A stretch of DNA of 35,519 bases from Methanobacteriota archaeon. GTDB taxonomy: Archaea; Thermoplasmatota; Poseidoniia; Poseidoniales; Thalassarchaeaceae. The stretch covers positions 1 to 35,519 of the forward strand of contig JAAZXI010000011.1 of assembly GCA_014240285.1 (NCBI GenBank). The letters are read 5' to 3'. Below are positions 30,439 to 35,519 of the stretch, piece after piece (the first letter of the stretch is position 1; each line of letters starts with the position of its first letter). A program made the translations under genes and the position numbers. Below the pieces are notes generated by a model. It was given only the letters and a program-made list of their open reading frames with translations, had not been told where the DNA came from and did not search any database.

Positions 30439-30592
30439 GATATAACCGTTCTGTACGAAATCACACCTTTTCGTTACAGATAGTTGCTAGAAATGAGTGC
30501 ATTTTCAAGTTTGAACCAAGTGCGGAAATGAAACTGATATATTCTCCATAGGAAATATGTAATCAACTGTAACGAAACAACATAATTTAATA
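30439..30592. promoter_or_regulatory. Divergent control region with three CTGTAACGAAA-like sites and two TATA boxes
   Basis: Sites: CTGTACGAAA (30451-30460, plus), TTTCGTTACAG (30469-30479, i.e. CTGTAACGAAA on minus) and CTGTAACGAAA (30567-30577, plus). The first two form an inverted pair with an 8-nt spacer next to the leftward TATA candidate TTATATC (30441-30447). The third is immediately followed by the rightward TATA candidate ATAATTTAATA (30582-30592). The remainder of the 254-nt gap (30374-30627) is AT-rich. GAGAGGTGG before 30628 is a ribosome site. Confidence 0.7.
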
Positions 30593-30627
30593 CATCAACT
30601 TTAGTAAGATGTATTGAGAGGTGGCGA

Positions 30628-33249
30628 GTGGTGTCAAATGAATCCCCTGAGCCACTGAATCCCGATTATTCGAACAGTGCTTGGAAAATTAGGAGCAAGC
30701 ATCGCAGGAGACTCCTTGATCGGCTAACTGAGGGTGGTGCCACCGTCAGTGTGTTGGCTAGGGATGTCGAACTCAGGGTTCCGCATGCCTCAGCAGAGAT
30801 AAAACGACTGAGAAACGATGGACTGATCTCCAGTGACTTATCTGCTGGGAGCCGTGGAGCTAGGATCCATCTGACCGAATTGGGTTGGGAGTCAGTGAGG
30901 GCTGACGAGTGGGCGAGGGCATCTGAGGCCTCTCCCCTGCCCGAAGACTCCAGCTTGTGCTGCCTGCTTTCACGCGATGGCCCAAACCTCCTGCTTGGAG
31001 TAATGGAGCCTTGCGACTCCCCCCTGCTACTGATTCCTGATCGCCCCCCCGTTGCGATTCCGGGCAATCCCGGGTCCACCGGAAGCGATGGGGTTCCTTG
31101 GAGTTGGGCGGTACTCAGGGAGAGAGATCCCCGGTGGTTCGACCTCTCGTCGATGGAACCCAAACCAAGTCCTCAGCCCCCCTCCGATCCGGAGAACATA
31201 GCGGCTTACTCCGGACAGCGCACTGTCGTCGGGATAATCCGCGCCCGACTACTCGACTCCGAGCGACCGATAGCAATAGCACCGGGTCAGTGGTTTGGGT
31301 CTCCGGGCTTCCGACCCGCTCCCCCGTTACCTGAGAGCGACTATCATAGGGGGCAGTGGGTACTCGGTGCGTGCCACGAGATGTCACCTGAGATCAGACC
31401 AAAGGAGCCGGTGGTGGCTGTGCTGGAAGACAGGCTTCCTCGCTCCATGCTGCTCAGAACCGCGAGAAGCAACTCGTTAATCATCGCGGATCTTGGTGGG
31501 CTGGATGCCGATGGCGATTCGTACCCACTGGCAGCCCTCGATTCTTGGATCGAGAGGGCTCACCCACGTTTGAGCGATACAGAGAGGAGACGCAGACTAG
31601 GGGCCCTAAAGGACAGGGTCAGCAAGGCGAGAAAGGTCAGGACTGAGGATTCCACTTGGCGTCGATTCAGACAGGACTGGGGCGAATCGGTGTTCACCGA
31701 GGAAGGTGATTCAATCAGGATCCTCGACCTGAGAGGTCTGGGTGCCACGGCGGCCGAGGCATTAGTGAGATGGGCAATCAATGACGATGGTAAACGCCCC
31801 CTAACTGTTGAAGTTGGGGCCGATATGCCCGATGATTTGGTCTCATCGATTGCTTCACACTCCAACCTCAGATTGGCACTCCTAGATGGCGAGATCGCCG
31901 CCTTCGCTGGCTTTGACCGGCTGGACGCCGACCCTCTGAGGCCGCTGCCTTGGTTACGTCTGACAACTAGGGGGGGGAGGATACTGCCTATGCGACTGGT
32001 GGACTCCGCACAGGCCCCTTCGTTTTCAGGCTCCGAGGTAACCGTCGGACCTGAGTGGGAGTCCTTAGGCGTAAATATCGAGTTGTTTGAGGAGATTGAC
32101 GAGGGCCACCTATCAGTCATCAATTCAGCAGTAGTCCAGTACCCCGCAGGCAATGAGGAGTGGGCCAATCAGATGGAAGCCAGATACCCTATTGCGGCTT
32201 GGATAGCATCTCCCGCTGAGGCAAGATGGCCACGCTGGCAGAGACTCAGGAATCGACTCAGTCCGGAGTGGCTAGTACTCATGAATCTGGACGACCTCCC
32301 GCTCGAGAGACTCTCAGAGGTCGCCGACGAGGCACCCGACCTAGTCTTGAAAGAATTCTCCAAGAAGATCACCAGCAGACTCAGGCAGGACCCCGACGCG
32401 GCACTGAGGACGAGGCCAGCGGAGGATCCGAAGCAAGCCACCCGCGGAGCCTCTTGGGTGGCGGCTCAACTGCTGTCGAACGCTCCTTGGTTGCCGGAGC
32501 ACATGCACTCTGATTTGCTCCGTTGGGCTCTAGAGGCATGGCTCTCCGAGCCCCCGAGTGATTCAATGCCCGCTCTCCAGGGAGTTGCGTGGCTTTACTC
32601 CCCGGACCGCAGCGACGAAACCAGCTTCAGGCCGATTATAGAGGGAATTCGGAGCAAGGGCAGGGGGTCTCCATCTGGTCATGACCTGCACACTTGGGCC
32701 AGCCTAGCAGACATGATGCTGGACGATGCGGAGACAAGTCTCGATGATTTGGAGAAAATACTGGAACTGCCTCCCGGCTGGTGGGCACCAGTCTCAGTCA
32801 AGATTCTCTCTGAGCTGCTCGAGGATGACGATTCTACAGATTGGCTCATCGCTAATTCTGCCTCTTGGTGCGCGGCGGTGCTGCGCCCGATAGGCGATTA
32901 CTGCCAGGCCCCCGGGCTGCGTTCATACGAGCATCCTGGATGCGACTCCGAGTTGCGCTCTCGCCTCTTACGTAGGCTGAGGGGCAGGCGTGAGCGTCTG
33001 GGCCTGCCCGATAGCGCTGAACCACTACTTGATCTACTCGACGCCCTAGATGCAGTGAATGATGACAGATCCCCATCGCCAGGAAGGACACATCCGCTAT
33101 CGGGGTGGCTTGCCCAGCCGCTTGAGAAATGGCCGGAATTCTCTTCGGCCGAGGCTATGGACGGTGATTCTAACATCGCCGAGAGACTTCTCTTGAGGAG
33201 CTCCGGGTATCATTCGGAAATCATTGCATCGACGTCGATTTCGGACTGA
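30628..33249 (+). CDS. 873-residue protein with N-terminal winged-helix domain, function unknown
   Basis: N-terminal residues about 15-85 form a MarR/ArsR-like winged helix: KHRRRLLDRLTEGGATVSVLARDVELRVPHASAEIKRLRNDGLISSDLSAGSRGARIHLTELG (recognition helix and wing). The remaining 780 residues are soluble, rich in Trp, Pro and Asp/Glu, with no transmembrane segment and no catalytic motif I can recognise. A strand-rich middle (SLIIADLGGLDADGDSYP, IRILDLRGLGATAAEALVRWAI) precedes a long helical C-terminal half with repeated W-containing phrases (WLPEHMHSDLLRWALEAWL). Start GTG 30628 (or GTG 30631) behind GAGAGGTGG. It may be a large regulator or the HTH-tethered effector of a small system with the two divergent winged-helix genes. 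Not recognised beyond the HTH. Confidence 0.85.
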   Translation: MVSNESPEPLNPDYSNSAWKIRSKHRRRLLDRLTEGGATVSVLARDVELRVPHASAEIKRLRNDGLISSDLSAGSRGARIHLTELGWESVRADEWARASEASPLPEDSSLCCLLSRDGPNLLLGVMEPCDSPLLLIPDRPPVAIPGNPGSTGSDGVPWSWAVLRERDPRWFDLSSMEPKPSPQPPSDPENIAAYSGQRTVVGIIRARLLDSERPIAIAPGQWFGSPGFRPAPPLPESDYHRGQWVLGACHEMSPEIRPKEPVVAVLEDRLPRSMLLRTARSNSLIIADLGGLDADGDSYPLAALDSWIERAHPRLSDTERRRRLGALKDRVSKARKVRTEDSTWRRFRQDWGESVFTEEGDSIRILDLRGLGATAAEALVRWAINDDGKRPLTVEVGADMPDDLVSSIASHSNLRLALLDGEIAAFAGFDRLDADPLRPLPWLRLTTRGGRILPMRLVDSAQAPSFSGSEVTVGPEWESLGVNIELFEEIDEGHLSVINSAVVQYPAGNEEWANQMEARYPIAAWIASPAEARWPRWQRLRNRLSPEWLVLMNLDDLPLERLSEVADEAPDLVLKEFSKKITSRLRQDPDAALRTRPAEDPKQATRGASWVAAQLLSNAPWLPEHMHSDLLRWALEAWLSEPPSDSMPALQGVAWLYSPDRSDETSFRPIIEGIRSKGRGSPSGHDLHTWASLADMMLDDAETSLDDLEKILELPPGWWAPVSVKILSELLEDDDSTDWLIANSASWCAAVLRPIGDYCQAPGLRSYEHPGCDSELRSRLLRRLRGRRERLGLPDSAEPLLDLLDALDAVNDDRSPSPGRTHPLSGWLAQPLEKWPEFSSAEAMDGDSNIAERLLLRSSGYHSEIIASTSISD

Positions 33250-33262
33250 AATCACGTAATTC

Positions 33263-33578
33263 TGTGACCGAGGGGTTCTTGACCACCTTCTGTGGCCGAT
33301 GAATGCCCGAGCTGCAACACCGTGGCGACGAAGCCCCCCGCTGGAGGAATAGGATGAATCACGGTACCAAGTTCGGGTCACCACTTGCCGAAGACCAGTG
33401 TGACCATCTGCAAAGGAATGATCACTGGAGCAAAACAAGTGGCCGGATTGTGTTAGGTCCCCCGATGACCGGAAGGAATGACTCAAGGGACTACCCCACA
33501 GTTCGACAGACGTCCCGGGGTGGGTCAGGCGCCCGAGCTTTGCTGTGAAGGATCGCCGTTACGCCCCGGGGCACACAC
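33263..33578 (+). ncRNA. Candidate archaeal SRP (7S) RNA
   Basis: This gene-free 358-nt gap folds by hand into a rod. The ends pair (TGTG..CC..GGGG at 33263-33274 with CCCC..GG..CACA at 33564-33575). An extended central helix has CACGGTA (33360-33366) with TGCTGTG (33541-33547), and AAGTTCGGG (33369-33377) with CCCGAGCTT (33532-33540). A side hairpin lies at 33395-33428 (helix 6 position). A distal hairpin TTGTG-GGTCCC ... GGGACT-CACAG is capped by CC-GGAA-GG (33469-33476), like SRP helix 8 (CCGGAAGGAA ... CAAGG). The 5' part holds CTGTGG, fitting the UGUNR turn of the Alu domain. Total about 316 nt is typical. The 3' strand of the helix-8 loop reads AATGACTC instead of the usual AGCAGCC, a real deviation. 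Confidence 0.65.
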
Positions 33579-33607
33579 TCCATTAATCCAAAAAAGGAGG
33601 GAATCTG

Positions 33608-34624
33608 ATGCATGACGTCGGCCTAATCGGCGGCACCTTCGATCGCTTCCATGCCGGCCACCTATCGCTGATGGCAGCCGGTCTGTCCAAATGCTCCTCC
33701 ATTGAGGCTTGGATCACCTCAGATCGGATGGCCCATTCAAAGGACCCGCGGGTGAATTCATGGGATGCAAGGGTTCGGGAGATGAAGGAGGCGTTGGAGG
33801 AAGATGCTAGCAGAGTGACCTTCCACGTGCTCGATGACAATCACGGACCCGCACCGGCGCATGCTGATGCCACAGCGATCGTCTGCACTGACGAGACTCG
33901 CGACGAGTGTGAGAAAATCAATCGCCTCAGGGAGGGCAGCGACCTTTCACCGCTGCACATCATCAGCGTAGCACACGTAGCCGCATGGGATGGCGAGTCG
34001 ATATCCAGCTCTAGGATTAGAGCAGGTGAGATAGACCGTGACGGACAACCATGGATCCCAGAAACGATCAGGAGGGGCAGGGCAATCCTGACACCCCAGG
34101 TCGAAGCAGAACTCAAGCAGCCCTTCGGACAATTATTCTCGGGTCCCGAGGACGACCCCTGTGTTGCGATGACAGAAGTCCTCGCCCATGTTGAATGGGA
34201 CTCAGGACCAATCATTGCTGTAGGGGATGTGACCGTCCGCACCCTGCAGGACCTCAACCGGCCAGCCGACATCGCCCTCATTGACGGCCTCACTAGGAGG
34301 GAGCCCTGGGAGGGCGCTGACGCAATCAACCCATCTCTGTATGACAGGGCCCTGCGATGCTCCAGTCCTGCAGGCTCTCTGACGCCTTCGCTGTTGGAGG
34401 CCTGCGAGCAGGCCATGGATTCCTGGAAGGAAGATCAGGTCACCCACCTGATTCAGGTCGAAGGCGAGGAGGACCTCGCTCCTCTCATCCTGCACCCCCT
34501 GGCTCCCCTGGGAGCCGTTGTGCTTTATGGCCAACCAGGGAAAGGAGTTGTAGTCAGACGGTGCGGAGAGGACGCCAAGCAGCGCTGCCGCAGACTGCTG
34601 AGCGACTTTGTTCCCGCCGAATAA
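33608..34624 (+). CDS. Fused phosphopantetheine adenylyltransferase and GTP-dependent dephospho-CoA kinase
   Basis: 338 residues, two enzymes. Residues 1-150: archaeal/eukaryal-type PPAT with GGTFDRFHAGHLSLM (8-22, HxGH nucleotidyltransferase motif), the region AWITSDRMAHSK, and ISSSRIRAGEID (132-143). Residues about 165-338: the DUF359 family, established in archaea as GTP-dependent dephospho-CoA kinase, with IIAVGDVTVRTLQDLNRPADIALIDGLTRR (202-231) and a late EGEEDLAPLILHPLAPLGAVVLYGQPGKGVV. Together they perform the last two steps of coenzyme A synthesis, phosphopantetheine to dephospho-CoA to CoA. Very strong ribosome site AAAAAAGGAGGG 6 nt before the ATG. Confidence 0.93.
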   Translation: MHDVGLIGGTFDRFHAGHLSLMAAGLSKCSSIEAWITSDRMAHSKDPRVNSWDARVREMKEALEEDASRVTFHVLDDNHGPAPAHADATAIVCTDETRDECEKINRLREGSDLSPLHIISVAHVAAWDGESISSSRIRAGEIDRDGQPWIPETIRRGRAILTPQVEAELKQPFGQLFSGPEDDPCVAMTEVLAHVEWDSGPIIAVGDVTVRTLQDLNRPADIALIDGLTRREPWEGADAINPSLYDRALRCSSPAGSLTPSLLEACEQAMDSWKEDQVTHLIQVEGEEDLAPLILHPLAPLGAVVLYGQPGKGVVVRRCGEDAKQRCRRLLSDFVPAE

Positions 34625-35158
34625 TCAGGACTCGGCATCAGCCATCGTGTGGATAGCGAAGCCGAAACTCACCATCACAATCATCACTGCGTAAACTCCG
34701 GGGTCAACCCAGGTTGTGTTCATCAAACTCCAGTACAGGTAGAATCCAACACCGAAGGCGATGAACCAACTTGCGATGGTGCGATTGAAACCTTCGTCAG
34801 GAGAGAACAGACTGGATGCAATCACTCCTTTGGGAATGCTACTGACCCAAGCTGAGAAGCCACCCTCGACGGCCTTGCCCATTCCCATGGCACCGAGGCC
34901 TAGGAGGACTACGCCAATCAGTCCGAAGACGATGTCGTCTGCGACCACCTTGAGCCCTTCATGGGCGATGTTCGAAGAAGCACTGTCGCCGGTGATGAAT
35001 CCGATCCACAGTACTTTGATTCCGGATGAGTAGGCTCCAGAGAAGAGGTTCACTACAGTCAGCAATAGCACCCAGATACCGAGCAAGACGGCGGCGCTCG
35101 ACGCAGTGCTACTAGGTCTGGTCAGGGCACTGCCCCACTCGGATTCCTGCATGGACAT
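34625..35158 (-). CDS. Four-helix integral membrane protein, unknown function
   Basis: 177 residues from ATG 35158 (MSMQESEWG). Hydrophobic segments at about 18-37 (AVLLGIWVLLLTVVNLFSGA), 70-92 (VVADDIVFGLIGVVLLGLGAMGMG), 120-142 (IASWFIAFGVGFYLYWSLM) and 148-170 (DPGVYAVMIVMVSFGFAIHTM). No motif recognised. The TATA-like CGTTAAAC about 27 nt upstream supports a leaderless start at 35158 rather than the track start at 35260, which would overlap the orc1 3' end. Convergent with the CoA-enzyme fusion; its stop abuts that gene's stop. Confidence 0.78.
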   Translation of the reverse strand: MSMQESEWGSALTRPSSTASSAAVLLGIWVLLLTVVNLFSGAYSSGIKVLWIGFITGDSASSNIAHEGLKVVADDIVFGLIGVVLLGLGAMGMGKAVEGGFSAWVSSIPKGVIASSLFSPDEGFNRTIASWFIAFGVGFYLYWSLMNTTWVDPGVYAVMIVMVSFGFAIHTMADAES

Positions 35159-35180
35159 TGAGCCGGCGACCTTGCACTTC

Positions 35181-35190
35181 GGTTTAACGA
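35181..35190 (-). promoter_or_regulatory. TATA box candidate of the four-helix membrane protein gene
   Basis: TCGTTAAACC on the minus strand; TTAAA starts 29 nt before the ATG at 35158. It lies in the 55-nt gap after the orc1 stop codon. Confidence 0.45.
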
Positions 35191-35213
35191 TTGTCTGAGG
35201 GCAGAACAGCCTC

Positions 35214-35519
35214 TCAGAGTTGGCTTTGCAGGTTGTATCTGCCGAGTGCGGCCTCGGCAATCAGAGGCTCACTTTCACTCATCGTGGTGATGGCGTCCAC
35301 CGCCTTGGGTATTGCCGAGTTGACCTGCTTGCTCCTGCCGCCACGGCCTTTGCTGACATTCCTAGCCATAATCAGTCCAAGCGTATCAAGCTCGTTGAGC
35401 AACGACGATATCCTCCTAGGGGTGAGTGGCTCTATGCTAATCTTCATGCACGCTTCGGTATAGGTTCGGTAAGTCTCCCCAGTGGAGATATTCCTCAGGC
35501 CATTATCTTCGTTCATCCT
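35214..35519 (-). CDS. orc1/cdc6: Orc1/Cdc6 replication initiator, C-terminal winged-helix domain (5' part outside window)
   Basis: The frame is open to the window edge, so the AAA+ domain lies beyond 35519. The visible residues hold the winged-helix DNA-binding domain of archaeal Orc1/Cdc6: STGETYRTYTEACMKISIEPLTPRRISSLLNELDTLGLIMARNVSKGRGGRSKQV. The PLTxRRISxxLxELxxLGL helix-turn-helix and the GRxGR wing are typical. After the domain come about 30 residues (AIPKAVDAITTMSESEPLIAEAALGRYNLQSQL). Orc1/Cdc6 binds origin recognition boxes and loads MCM. Archaeal origins are commonly next to this gene, usually on its 5' side, which is outside the window. Confidence 0.9.
   Translation of the reverse strand, partial: RMNEDNGLRNISTGETYRTYTEACMKISIEPLTPRRISSLLNELDTLGLIMARNVSKGRGGRSKQVNSAIPKAVDAITTMSESEPLIAEAALGRYNLQSQL

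Noticed and set aside
33303-33548. 81-aa ORF and the antisense 129-aa ORF over the 33.3-33.5 kb gap
   Set aside because: Composition not protein-like, no ribosome site, and the region is better explained as a structured RNA.
33263-33578. RNase P RNA as identity of the structured region
   Set aside because: The conserved GAGGAAAGUC and ACAGAA blocks of P4 were not found on the plus strand; ACAGAA on the minus strand lacks its partner.
1-35519. Search by eye for CRISPR arrays, insertion sequences, integrases, toxin-antitoxin or restriction genes
   Set aside because: No repeat-spacer pattern, transposase motif, att-like duplication at the tRNA genes or such gene was seen.

Overview
The window most resembles a chromosome segment of a marine planktonic archaeon of the Thermoplasmata side, probably Marine Group II/III (Ca. 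Poseidoniia). No rRNA is present, so this is inferred from gene content. Archaeal markers are Orc1/Cdc6, the KEOPS kinase Bud32, a UPF0200 kinase, archaeal-type PPAT fused to a GTP-dependent dephospho-CoA kinase, a geranylgeranyl-reductase-like flavoprotein, a DUF6015-like protein and an archaeal-type SRP RNA candidate. Bacterial-looking genes (DnaK, class I FBP aldolase, class II FBPase, aromatic-CoA-oxygenase genes) are mixed in, as is usual for such lineages. No insertion sequence, prophage, CRISPR array or rRNA operon was seen.

Layout. 1-8.2 kb: the 3' end of dnaK, a leucyl aminopeptidase, a secreted membrane-anchored M14 carboxypeptidase, an agmatinase-family hydrolase, a DUF6015-like protein and a 1025-residue surface protein. 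8.2-15.6 kb: SixA phosphatase, aldehyde dehydrogenase, a 2-phosphoglycerate-kinase-like P-loop kinase, then a minus-strand cluster bud32 - rdgB - Pro-rich membrane protein - enoyl-CoA hydratase - UPF0200 kinase, and divergent nadA. 15.6-20 kb: a PAP2 membrane protein with a large C-terminal domain, a Mrp-like ATPase without the CxxC motif, an arsenate-reductase-type phosphatase, an ACT protein and three tRNA genes (Gly-GCC, Gly-CCC, Pro-CGG).

20-25.1 kb is a tight minus-strand cluster: FAD reductase (GGR family), enoyl-CoA hydratase/isomerase, BoxB/PaaA-like diiron oxygenase, an unrecognised 186-residue protein, 3-hydroxyacyl-CoA dehydrogenase and a frameshifted small gene. It looks like an aerobic aryl-CoA (or related acyl-CoA) degradation or modification pathway. 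25-30 kb: moaE, a ferredoxin plus CrtI-like flavoprotein pair, moaC, and glpX-type FBPase followed by class I aldolase (gluconeogenesis).

30-33.3 kb holds two small winged-helix genes divergent from an 873-residue HTH protein of unknown function. The shared control region carries three copies of a CTGTAACGAAA-like motif placed beside both predicted TATA boxes; this is the best candidate here for an undescribed regulatory system. 33.26-33.58 kb is a gene-free stretch that folds by hand into the rod-like architecture of archaeal SRP RNA. The window ends with the CoA-biosynthesis fusion, a small membrane protein and the C-terminal end of an Orc1/Cdc6 gene. Several genes have a TATA-like box about 27 nt before the start codon, suggesting that leaderless transcription is common.
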